Shown here in pieces: positions 11,531 to 20,239 of a stretch of DNA of 64,000 nucleotides. The position numbers and the translations under genes were made by a program. The stretch comes from Enoplolaimus lenunculus. Taxonomy: Eukaryota; Nematoda; Enoplea; Enoplida; Thoracostomopsidae. The DNA is taken from assembly GCA_030248215.1 (NCBI GenBank), contig JASANG010004019.1, positions 1-64,000 on the forward strand. The letters are read 5' to 3'. Under the pieces are notes generated by a model. That model was not told where the DNA came from. It was given only the letters and a program-made list of their open reading frames with translations, and searched no databases. The stretch's first letter is position 1. Each line of letters begins with the position of its first letter.

Positions 11531-12374
11531 ATTGCCAGTAAAACGGATAAATGGTGTCTTATAAACTCATACGAGCAGTAGGAGTGTGTAAAGTTGTGTT
11601 AAAACTGTTCCAGGATCGACCCGAAACTAGACCATGCCCGCCTTCGGACCGGTCGAAAATCCCCGTTTTCGATCAGTCCTGACTTCACAACGCGTAGACT
11701 GAAACCGTAACGAAACTGATAACTTTCCAACTTACTGTTCAGAAAAAAGTATAGGCAAAGCAACGACAATTTGTTGCAGTAACACTGTCGATATTCACGA
11801 AAAGGGCCATATCTCTAGAATTCATATTTTTTGTGTTCATGTGAATCGATAACCTCACATTAAGAGAAAATTGTACGAAAGACTTAGCTATGTAAAATCC
11901 TCCAAACACCTCGATTTAAATGAAATATAATTTAATGTTTGAAAATTTGAGAAAGAGACATCAGAAAACTTCATAGATTACAATTCCTATTTTATCAATA
12001 TTTTTAGACAAGCGACTAAAAAATGCAATGAAACAAATTAAGAATAACTTATGAAAAAACTAATAATGCTAAAATTCCTGTAATAATTATGCAACCGCAT
12101 TGCCAAACAATTCAAGGGCAAAGGAAAACGACAACATTCTTAGTTCGAAACTCTAATAAGGTCAAAAGTTGACATAGAAAAGGTTTATACAGGTCTGGCA
12201 GGCGAATATCCTCTAGTTAATACTCCTGGCCGTTTTATCCTTGATGCTGACACTTGGTCAGTGTCTCTGTGTAAAGAAGATATATGTTTTGGTGTCCGTG
12301 CAGTTTATTTCGCAAACGTACGTGGTGCGTAAACGCCCCCGTAGTGAAAATGTTTTGTTACGCTACTGGGCAAA
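11531..12374. other. Spacer at the centre of the palindrome, no gene seen
   Basis: About 0.85 kb of single-copy, AT-rich sequence lies between the palindrome arms. No exon, RNA gene or transposon end was recognised. Confidence 0.5.
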
Positions 12375-13295
12375 AAATTTTATCCAGTCGACAGCGCAAT
12401 GGAGTCGTGTTTGATTTTTGCGATGTCCAGTATTCTCTCGTGCCTGTGAAATTCAAGCTACTACGGGTACTGTTAAAATGTGATAGTTCGCACCTCCAGG
12501 GGCTGCCCATTTACCAAAAGTTTCGACCTGTAAGGTTATGTTTCTTCCTTGACTTATGTCGAAAATCGGCCTTACTCAAAGTTCGACTTAAAAGTCATGT
12601 TTCTGCAACCCAGCCAACACCGAAGTCCGATCAATTATACATCTATCAGAACACTAAAAATGCGAAATTTTCAAGGAATCTGAATGAAGATCTTAATTTG
12701 TCTGAGGCCTTTGATGACAATCCAGTCCCGTTTCAAGGCTTTTCGTTTTGAAAAGTTGGAGCGTCTTGGTACTTTATTAATGAAATCCACTGCTGTATTC
12801 TGCAACACGTAAATCTGCTAGCTAATATAGTAAAAGTGCGCATTTTTAAAGGTTATTCTAATTCAATTATTTGGAAGAGTTTGGCATTATCGTTCACACG
12901 TCAAAATATTCGTTTGAACTCAATTGATTGCAAATCGGACTGTCGTATATCGGTGGCCTGTTCAAGTGTAGACAAATTGTTTGGATCTGATTCACTTTAC
13001 GTTCAGTTAGAACTGTTGATTGGGCATTGTTGTTCAGGTATATATGAATTTCTATGAATCCATTAAATATATAATGCTACAATTCTCCACACGACAGAAT
13101 TGTCACTTCACACAGAATATATAATGTGTACTATATAATGTGTATTGTGTATGGCAGTAGCTCGGATGTCTTGCTCATTTTCGATGCCGCTTGTAAGCAT
13201 CGTCCCGATGTATAGATAAATGCATTGCACTATGTAGCATGCTTGCCGGCAGCATACAATCTACACATATAGTCTACAAAAAAGTAGTTATATAG

Positions 13296-13422
13296 GCGGG
13301 CTACGTGGCGCAAGGGTAGGGCCCTTAAGGATCCGTAGAATGAGAGTTCGAGCCACTTTCTTATGCCTGCTTTTCTTGCTGCTTAATCAAAGTCTGAAGT
13401 CCCGATTCTTCCTGACTGACAC
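13296..13422 (+). repeat. tRNA-derived SINE-like repeat, copy in right arm
   Basis: GGCTACGTGGCGCAAGGGTAG-type head with CTTAAGGATCCGT and GAGTTCGAGCC, followed by the same body as the other copies. Because the left arm has it at the mirrored position, it was present before the inverted duplication. Confidence 0.65.
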
Positions 13423-13559
13423 CGCGTAGGTATCAGTTTCAATATAAGCGACCTGGTGCGTGTGTGTATACGCGGTGTAGCTTGTGTATGTGCAGAGTGT
13501 GTAATGTTAAGACACATACATACTCGTGCGCATATAGCACCAGAGGAAATTCAGATATC

Positions 13560-13631
13560 GGCCGCGTGGTGTAATGGGTAGCGCGCTTGATTCGCGAGCA
13601 AGAGGTCCGAGGTTCGATTCCCGGCATGGCC
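13560..13631 (+). ncRNA. tRNA-like sequence in LTR, first module
   Basis: 72 bases starting GGCCGCG and ending ATGGCC, with an A-box-like TGGTGTAATGGGTAG and a perfect B-box GGTTCGATTCC. Acceptor ends pair at most positions and the anticodon position would read CGC after U33, but the T stem has mismatches. It resembles tRNA-Arg at its 5' end. It is better seen as a tRNA-derived Pol III promoter module than as a working tRNA. Confidence 0.6.
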
Positions 13632-13670
13632 ATATGTTTCGGAGAAATTTAGAGAAAAAACCATGTATAT

Positions 13671-13740
13671 TCCGCGTGGTGTAATGCTAGCGCGCTTGAC
13701 TCGCTAGCAAGAGGTCCGAGGTTCGATTCCCGGCGTGGCC
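13671..13740 (+). ncRNA. tRNA-like sequence in LTR, second module
   Basis: Begins TCCGCGTGGTGTAATG and ends CGTGGCC; retains GGTTCGATTCC. The sequence between the two modules (ATATGTTTCGGAGAAATT...) is repeated after this one, so the pair arose by tandem duplication. Confidence 0.55.
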
Positions 13741-13826
13741 ATATCTTTCGGAGAAATTAAGAGGAAAATCATGCATATTCACAGTACTTTGAGGAAAGGG
13801 TTCGTCCTGACCGTGCAGTTGTGACA

Positions 13827-13843
13827 TGGAGGTCCCACCGAGA
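13827..13843 (+). other. Primer-binding site for tRNA-Gln
   Basis: TGGAGGTCCCACCGAGA follows the LTR with no spacer. Its complement, ending ...GGGACCTCCA, is the acceptor and T-arm end of a typical invertebrate tRNA-Gln with CCA added. Confidence 0.8.
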
Positions 13844-13910
13844 CGGGCACTGTAAATTGCAGGCCCATGGATTCGGAGAAGTTTGGATTTGCGGTCCGGG
13901 GCGACCGCCT

Positions 13911-13923
13911 AAAGAAGGGGGAA
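13911..13923 (+). other. Polypurine tract of the TRIM
   Basis: AAAGAAGGGGGAA lies immediately before the TG of the 3' LTR, the expected position for plus-strand priming. Confidence 0.8.
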
Positions 13924-14020
13924 TGTGGGTATACGCAGTGTAGCTTGTGTATGCGCAGTGTGTAATGTTAACACACATACATACTCGTGCACATATAACA
14001 TCAGAGGAAATTCAGATATC

Positions 14021-14092
14021 GGCCGCGTGGTGTAATGGGTAGCGCGCTTGACTCGCCAACGAGAGGTCCGAGGTTCGATTCCCGGTGCGGCC
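14021..14092 (+). ncRNA. tRNA-like sequence in 3' LTR, first module
   Basis: GGCCGCG...TGCGGCC acceptor ends pair along all seven positions (one G-T). A-box-like TGGTGTAATGGGTAG and B-box GGTTCGATTCC are kept. Confidence 0.6.
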
Positions 14093-14131
14093 ATATGTTT
14101 CGGAGAAATTTAGAGAAAAAACCATGTATAT

Positions 14132-14215
14132 TCCGCGTGGTGTAATGGGTAGAGCGCTTTACTCGCTACGCTTTACTTGCTAGCAAGAGGTCCGAGGTTC
14201 TATTCCCGGCGTGGC
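14132..14215 (+). ncRNA. tRNA-like sequence in 3' LTR, second module
   Basis: Same module as 13671-13740 with a small internal duplication in the anticodon region (CGCTTTACTCGCTACGCTTTACTTGC). The B-box reads GGTTCTATTCC. Confidence 0.5.
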
Positions 14216-14644
14216 CATATCTTGCGGAGAAATTAAGAGGAAAATTATGTATATTCACAATACTTCGAGGAAAGGGGTCGTCCCGACCGTGCCGTTCTGA
14301 CAGTGCGCATACGGCCACTTATAAGTAAACACACGAAAAAGTTGATAAAGGTTTATCGCGAAAAGATTTTAAGCATTAACTGTTAAGTACGTATCAATCT
14401 CTTGCTGTGTAAAAACCGGTTTATATCATACGTTGAAAAACCTCTACGTCTTTATCGCTAAAACATAAACCCTGGACACGCGAAACAGTCGGTCAGGGAT
14501 GGGTGGTCTCGGTCAAAAAAGCGAGACCGAGCAGGGATGGGTGGTCTCGTCTTAGCTAGTCTGGGGATTTGGCTTTCGGTGGTTTGCAAACCGATACCAA
14601 AGAGGTGAAAAAGCGATACGCAATCACAAAAATTTCCTGATTCT

Positions 14645-15085
14645 GACAAAAGTTTTGAATATTTGTTATCTGCTCTGAATTGCCGTTTTATTTATGCAAT
14701 TAAACTAATAAGTCGCCACCAAACTTTAGTTTTTACCTTATTTGTCAGTTAGGAATGGTGACGCAGACGCAACGACTTGAAACGTAAAGGGCTAATGTTG
14801 CTCTGAGGACCGTCGGGCAGCAGGACAGGCGGAACAGCCGGGGTCGGGGAGGGGCGGACTCGGTCAAAAAATTGAGACAGAGATCCAACCTACCGAAACT
14901 AAGACGTTTGCTCTTGATCTCGATCAATTTTTAACCGTTAACAAAAATAAAAACAAGATTTTCCTAGCAAAAGTTTTGAATATTTTTATCTGCTCTGAAT
15001 TCCGTTTAATTCACGCAATTAAGCTAATAAATCGCCGCTAAACCTTATTTTTTTACTTTATTTGTCGCATAGGGAATGGTGACAA
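14645..15085 (+). repeat. Two direct copies of a ~120 bp unit
   Basis: AAAAGTTTTGAATATTT...TCTGCTCTGAATT...GCAATTAA(A/G)CTAATAA...GGAATGGTGAC at 14645-14765 recurs at 14965-15085. The ~200 bp between them carries GGTC/GAGACC-rich sequence related to the outer palindrome ends. Likely remnants of a repeat whose boundaries are blurred. Confidence 0.65.
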
Positions 15086-15091
15086 CGCAAC

Positions 15092-15637
15092 CAGGGATGG
15101 GAGAATCAGTGAAGAAGTTGGGACTGTGGAGAGTCTCAGAATTTTTTGCACCAATACCGGACAATTCTAAAAAAATTCCACATCACGAATTTTAAATGTT
15201 CTATTTTGCTCAGAAAACCATTCGTAATATATGTTTGACGTAAATACGGAATGTTTATCCATTTAGCACAAAATATACCTGCCGGACGTTTTTCAAAATT
15301 GTTGCCAGCCAACAAACACCCTAAATCAATTTTGTTAATACAAATTATCCGTATATAGTCACATTTGTAGTTCCGGTTCCGGTATAAATTTCTGTTCCGA
15401 TTTCGATATAGTCCAGTTCCACTTTGCTCTCGGTCTGAAATATATGTACCTATGAAGTTTAAACTTTACTTCACTAAAATTATCTATTTAATCAATGACT
15501 AAATTTTGCATACCGCTGAGTTCAATCTCAGTTTCAAAACCTAAGGCTTCAAAAGCTGAGACTGAAACTGAGACTACGCGAATCTCAGGTATTTTCGCAA
15601 CTTGAGACTGAGCCTGAGACTGCGACTCCCATCCCTA
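15092..15637. mobile_element. hAT-like MITE with 8 bp target duplication
   Basis: Starts CAGGGATGGGAG and ends with the complement CTCCCATCCCTA, 546 bp. Flanks are AACGCAAC (15084-15091) and AACGGAAC (15638-15645), an 8 bp duplication with one change, as hAT transposases produce. Subterminal GAGTCTCAG/CTGAGACT motifs recur at both ends. The middle (about 15277-15425) resembles part of the CAGGGTG MITE family, suggesting nesting. No coding capacity. Confidence 0.85.
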
Positions 15638-16054
15638 AACGGAACGATTGACCAACTCCAATTATACCGCACGTTGCAGTGCAGCGAACTTGTTCACATT
15701 TACATTTAGTCCAAAATACTAGCAAAAAATTTAACGACCCTTCTTCAAGTCAAACTAGCGCAGCGGGCCAAATTAGATCACGTAAAGATAACAACTATTA
15801 AGATGAGCTACAATACTCCTAACAGGTCTCTTAAGACAACTATCGCATGTAGTATGTAAAACCAAACTGCAGAAGGAAAAAGTTGGCCAACAGGCTTCAC
15901 CTTTGAGTGATGAATAACCCTCGCAGATATACTTAGATTACGATGACGAATGCTTAATTAGGAATGGTTGGAATGGTCGGAATGCAGATACATGACTAAT
16001 TCAACATTTTACATAAGTTTAGTGTCTTTGGTCTAAGTCGACGATTACTTAGTA

Positions 16055-16130
16055 AATGTGGTAGAGCGTTCGCTAAAGGACGAGCAGCTTAGCTTGATAG
16101 TTCGAATCCATCCTGCGCCAGCTATTATTC
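16055..16130 (+). repeat. tRNA-like SINE head, diverged
   Basis: AATGTGGTAGAGCG (A-box-like) and TAGTTCGAATCC (B-box-like) with a following CCTGCGCCAGC. It has the layout of the tRNA-derived repeats at 13296 and 17455 but is more diverged. Not a functional tRNA by eye. Confidence 0.45.
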
Positions 16131-16139
16131 TTGCTTTAT

Positions 16140-16400
16140 TTATGTCATTTTTGGGTAATCATGGAAACTGGTATTTCTCTTGATTTTGTCTTTGAAAAAA
16201 TTAATTAAAAGCATCGTTCTCAAAAATTATAATCTTTAATTGTTAGGATTTGAGTCCTCGCAGTTGTAATGTATCCTATTTGTTTTTTAAAATTGTCTAT
16301 AATTAAGCTTGGAATATGTGTCGGCATCGGTATATCTTCGAAATAATCGGTATCGGCATCTGGATAAAATTTTGGTATCGGCACATCCTCAGTAAGGATA
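16140..16400. mobile_element. Fragment of the GGCATCGG MITE family
   Basis: Contains the TTGAAAAAATTAATTAAAA and CGTTCTCAAAAATTATAATC centre and a right end GGTATCGGCACATCC, matching the 26788-27224 copy. The left end is lost. Confidence 0.55.
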
Positions 16401-16554
16401 GTACACTGTTTTATGATTTATTTGAAATAAATTTTTGTGAATGACATTGGTCGCTTCGCATTGCATACTGCCCATTAACATTTTACACACTGAGCTGCTA
16501 GAATATAGATGGAGACAGAAATTCCTTCCGATCTTTAAAAAATAGCATCATGTT

Positions 16555-16980
16555 CAGTTTTTATGTAATAAAAATTCCGGGCCCGATCTTGCCCGAAAAA
16601 TAAATCCGGGTTCGGATCCGTGTGTGCATTCTTAAAAATTCCGGGTCCAGGGTCGGGTTTTTCTTCCAGAAAAATCGGGGTCCGTGATTTTTCCAGAAAA
16701 ATCCGGGTCCGGGCTTTTTTGTAAAATCCGGACCTGGATATTTATTTTTAAATATTGCAACTCTAATTGATTGTAGTTTAGCTTTACAGAACCAAACAAT
16801 CATCACCAATTTGTTCATGCGACATTTTTTGTTGCAAGTCAATAGACACCCTGAGTCAACATATATATTATATTTGTAATACAAATTATTCGTATATATG
16901 GTCACGAAATTTGTAGTTCCGATTCCGGTATGAATTTGCTGTTCCGAGTTCGATATATTCCAGTTCAACTTTGCACCCTG
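16555..16980. mobile_element. CAGGGTG-family MITE, variant
   Basis: The right half, from about 16780 to GCACCCTG at 16980, matches the element at 17025-17432 (GTCAATAGACACCCTGAGTC, TAGTTCCGATTCCGGTATGAATTTG). The left half is a different GGGTCCGG/CCGGGTCC-rich sequence. It may be a chimera or a distinct subfamily. Confidence 0.55.
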
Positions 16981-17024
16981 ATATCCTATTGTCCGCCGCT
17001 CTGGTCGAGATGCAGTTAACTATA

Positions 17025-17432
17025 CAAAGTGCAACCGGAATTCGCAGTTAACTTATCAATAAATTATTCTTGTTCGTCCTACGTTTTTGAGAATGGAAAT
17101 CGGAATTTTAAAGCTTTAATTTTAATCCTACTTGTGATACATTGCATAAAAATTCTACACTGTTTATCAATTAAATTGCTTTCGATAAGTTAACCTTAAC
17201 ATCAATTATTAATTCAAGCTTTAGTTTTACAGAATTAAAAAATCATCGCCAATTCGTTCATACGACGTTTTCGAAAATTGTTGCCAGCCAACAGACACCC
17301 CAAAACAATATTATATTTGTTAATAGAAATTAACCGTATAATCACAAAATTTCTAGCTAAGAGTTCGATTCGGATTCTGGTATAAATTTGCTGTTTCGAT
17401 TTCGGTATAATCCGATTCCGCTTTGCACCCTG
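17025..17432. mobile_element. CAGGGTG-family hAT MITE with target duplication
   Basis: Starts CAAAGTGCAACCGGAATTC and ends GGATTCCGCTTTGCACCCTG-like sequence at 17432 (inverted match through GTGCAA). Flanks TAACTATA (17017-17024) and CAACTATA (17433-17440) form an 8 bp duplication with one change. The middle carries GCCAGCCAACAGACACCC, present in every family member here (15.3, 19.3 and 41.4 kb). Confidence 0.75.
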
Positions 17433-17454
17433 CAACTATAGAAACACTTGGAAA

Positions 17455-17595
17455 GGCCGGCTGCGTGGCGCAGTGGTAGAGTCTTCGCTTTTAAGGATCT
17501 GTTGTTTAGAAGTTCGAAACCCATCCGTATCCCGGTTTTCCAACTGCATAGTAAAATAATCTGAAGCTCCCTACAAATCCCACTTAGGCTGACAT
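17455..17595 (+). repeat. tRNA-derived SINE-like repeat, third copy
   Basis: GGCTGCGTGGCGCAGTGGTAG head, CTTTTAAGGATCTG and AAGTTCGAAACCC, then TTTTCCAACTGCATAGTAAAATAATCTGAAG, the same body as the copies in the palindrome arms. Outside the palindrome, so the family is dispersed. Confidence 0.65.
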
Positions 17596-17880
17596 AAATT
17601 ATGTATAATATATTATATATAAAACTATGAGAAATTTTGGTACCTACAAAAACTGCTGGAACCTGTTCTAAAAATTCTACCAGAACCGGAGGTCAATTTT
17701 CTGTTGGCGACGGAGCTCAAGGCAAAACCTCCGGTTGTAGCCTACGTTTTCACACGAGTATATATTTTCAGTCTGATCTGAGATTTATTTTCAAGCATTG
17801 CTTCGTACCCTGAACTCTCTGAAGTCAGGCGTTTTCCATGACCAGTCAAATATAAGAGCTTTGTTAGTGTATATACGTGG

Positions 17881-18138
17881 CAGGGTGTAATGGAATATCT
17901 GATTCCGTTCTGAATTTCGATTGAAATTGAGTTCCGATTGAAGATATAATCGGAATGGAATAGTTAGCAGCATGAATATCATGCCCACTCTGAATCAATT
18001 ATTTTACTATGGTGAACACAGATTATACATCAGGAGGCTTATCATGTGAGAAAGTATCCTATGGCCTAAAAATCTCTAGTTCAGATTCCGGTTTAAAATT
18101 TTGATTTCGATTGAAGTTGCTTTCGTTTGGCACCCTGA
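17881..18138. mobile_element. Short CAGGGTG...CACCCTG MITE
   Basis: 258 bp with CAGGGTGTAATGGAA at the start and TTTGGCACCCTG at the end, and GATTCCG/CGGAAT-type motifs inside. No matching flanks; family assignment rests on the ends. Confidence 0.55.
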
Positions 18139-18599
18139 CGATATTCGTGCTCGAGCGTCACGCTTATCAGATTTATACGGTCGGGACTACTCATTTCTCA
18201 AAGTGCTGCGGATATAAAGCTTAGTTTTTCGTAGTAGTGGTAGGATTTTTTAAGCGATAAATATATATCTGACAAACAAAAATGCCTGAGTCAGGTGCCT
18301 ATTTTTTGGGAGTGGGGGATCCGTTTCTGGGAGGGCAGTTGGGTCCACTCGGCCAAAATTCCTAAACTCGATTAGACGTAGTTAAATGGGATTTTCCTTT
18401 AACACAATAATTTTTTCGGCAAATATTATCATCCTATCACTCCGTCGGGATTTAGTGAATGACCGGTTTTTGAAGCCGAAAATGGTGGCACTACTGCAGT
18501 CGGTGCGTAGCACGTATTTTTACTGAAAAAGTACCAAGAAATTCTGTTGCATTAAAAAATTGTAGCATTCTTGACTACGTGTATTGGTATATATTTATA

Positions 18600-19598
18600 T
18601 CGGGGTGCAACCGGAAATTATAATTTACCGCAACCGGAATTTGAAAAATATCGGATCCGAAATCTGAAAGAAAAAATATATGCCACCAAAAAATTCATTT
18701 TTATTTCGTTTTTTGCTGTGTTATTGATGATATAACCTTAGTTGAGGATAGGCATTCACTTGTCTGTCGTACTTTAGATTTTCCGTATCTATGGAAGCGT
18801 AATGTACCTGCGTTGGTTCATTTTCGGTTATTGTCAAGGTGTACATACTTTACAATTAAATCTATTGCATTTTTTTATCGGCACATACTGAACAAATGGA
18901 TTTAAATTTTTAATTCCGGCAAAAATTTATCGCAACCGGCAAGAAAAGTTTCGCTATCAGGATTGTCGGAACCTATTTCCAAAATTCTACTGTAGCCGGA
19001 GGTCAATTTTCTGTCGCGCCGGAGCTCGACCCAGATCACAGTCTGTCCTTTCTGACAGGTATATATATTTTCTGCGTTGATCTGATAGCTGTTTTCAAGC
19101 TTAGTTTCGATTATTGCACTATGCAGTGAGATGCTCATACCATACGTACTCAATGTGTGAAGGGATGACAGCCATTTAAGATGTCGAAAACAATATTGAG
19201 ACAGTTTGCATAGCTGAACAGTATTGTAACCAAATCGGAGCAGCATATTTATACCGGAATTGGATTCTTAACTACAAATTTTGGTACTATAAAGATAGTT
19301 TGCGTTAGCAAATTGATTTAGGGTGTCTGTTGGCTGGCAGAAATTTTCAAAAACATCGTACGAAATGTTGGCGATGATTCTTTTATTCTGTAAAACTAAA
19401 CCATAAACAATTATTAATAAGCAAACTCATAGAAGTTAGTTTAATAGATAAATTATACACTATTTTTATGCAACATATCACAACAAGTAGGATAAAAATT
19501 TGAATTTCAAAATTCCGATTCCGATTGATTGTACAATCGGAATCGGAACTCGTTTGAATCGGAGTTATAATCGGAAGCGCAATTCCGGTTTCACCCTG
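18600..19598. mobile_element. Nested CAGGGTG-family MITEs
   Basis: A copy in reverse orientation runs from about 19242 to CACCCTG at 19598 and contains AGGGTGTCTGTTGGCTGGC. Before it, 18600-18980 holds another element with CGGGGTGCAACCGGAAATT at its left and AATTCCGGCAAAAATT and CGCAACCGG at its right. Limits are approximate. Confidence 0.5.
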
Positions 19599-19679
19599 CA
19601 ATGCGATGCAAACTATTATTGATTTATGTCAAAAGAGCACTTACGATACCTCAGCCGGCCAAGAAAATCAGTATTTGTC

Positions 19680-20040
19680 CATATCTGGTTCCGGTAATAA
19701 ATTCGGTATTGTTAACCAGAACATTCCGGTACTTTCGGCATTGACATTATTTTCTCGTTCGAAAATTTAAGAATAATTGGCATATTATTCTAACTAAACT
19801 TTTCTAACATTGTCTTAGCGTTTATTGCAAAAATTTTTACTTTGTGTCATTCTCCATAAGGATTTTGGTGTGAAAGATTTTGTTTCGTATCGCTAATTAT
19901 TAAATAATTTTTTCGTTAAAAGCGATAAAATTTTTTAAAAAAGAAATTATTCGGTAACAGGGATTTTTTCGGTTACAGTTCCGGTATTTTTTAACCTTTT
20001 GGTCCGGGCATTCTATAATTCTGGTTGAACCTTAATTATT
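19680..20040. mobile_element. Possible MITE remnant
   Basis: GGTTCCGGTAATAAATTCGG at the left and GTTCCGGTATTTTTTAACC with TCTGGTTGAACC at the right form a loose inverted arrangement around an AT-rich centre. Termini are not defined. Confidence 0.3.
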
Positions 20041-20239
20041 GTGGTAAAACTTCAACCGAATGCCAAATAAATTATGTTTTTAACGAAACATTGCTTAAGG
20101 TTGATAGCATTAGAAGGAAACATAGGTTTGCCTTTTGACGCGCAGAAATAGAGGCTTATCATTGAACATGCAAAATAACATCCGCTGTGTGCATATTAAA
20201 ATTTTTTGCTAAATCTTGTGTTGCAGAACAATCATCAAA

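Larger units (their letters stand above)
13461..13826 (+). repeat. 5' LTR of the TRIM
   Basis: 366 bp, TG...CA termini. It contains a TATA-like CATATAGC near 13531, then two tandem tRNA-like modules (13560-13631 and 13671-13740), each followed by an ATATSTTTCGGAGAAATT-type segment. The second LTR has the same architecture. Confidence 0.9.
13461..14302 (+). mobile_element. TRIM (miniature LTR retrotransposon), structurally whole
   Basis: Two direct repeats, 13461-13826 and 13924-14302, both begin TGTG and end GACA. The 97 bp interior starts directly with TGGAGGTCCCACCGAGA, a 17-base match to the 3' end expected for tRNA-Gln plus CCA, and ends with the purine tract AAAGAAGGGGGAA. A perfect 5 bp duplication GTGCG flanks the element (13456-13460 and 14303-14307). 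The mirrored palindrome arm near 10390 shows the unoccupied site. There is no room for coding sequence, as is normal for TRIMs, so movement would depend on a related autonomous element. LTR divergence suggests moderate age. Confidence 0.92.
13924..14302 (+). repeat. 3' LTR of the TRIM
   Basis: 379 bp, with the same order of parts as the 5' LTR: TATA-like ACATATAAC, then two tRNA-like modules at 14021-14092 and 14132-14215. Ends GACA and is followed by the GTGCG target copy. Confidence 0.9.
12375..14638 (-). repeat. Right arm of the large palindrome
   Basis: Reverse-complement counterpart of 10044-11530. It is about 0.85 kb longer because a TRIM with its target duplication (13461-14307) is inserted. 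A 155-codon open frame at 12284-12751 overlaps the inner end but has no counterpart preserved in the other arm and is not called as a gene. Confidence 0.88.

Noticed and set aside
12284-12751. 155-codon open frame at the inner edge of the right palindrome arm
   Set aside because: Not preserved in the matching left arm, no domain resemblance and no splice context.
13560-14215. Four functional tRNA genes
   Set aside because: T and anticodon stems have mismatches, copies differ in the anticodon region, and all lie inside the LTRs of a retroelement; they are treated as tRNA-derived modules.
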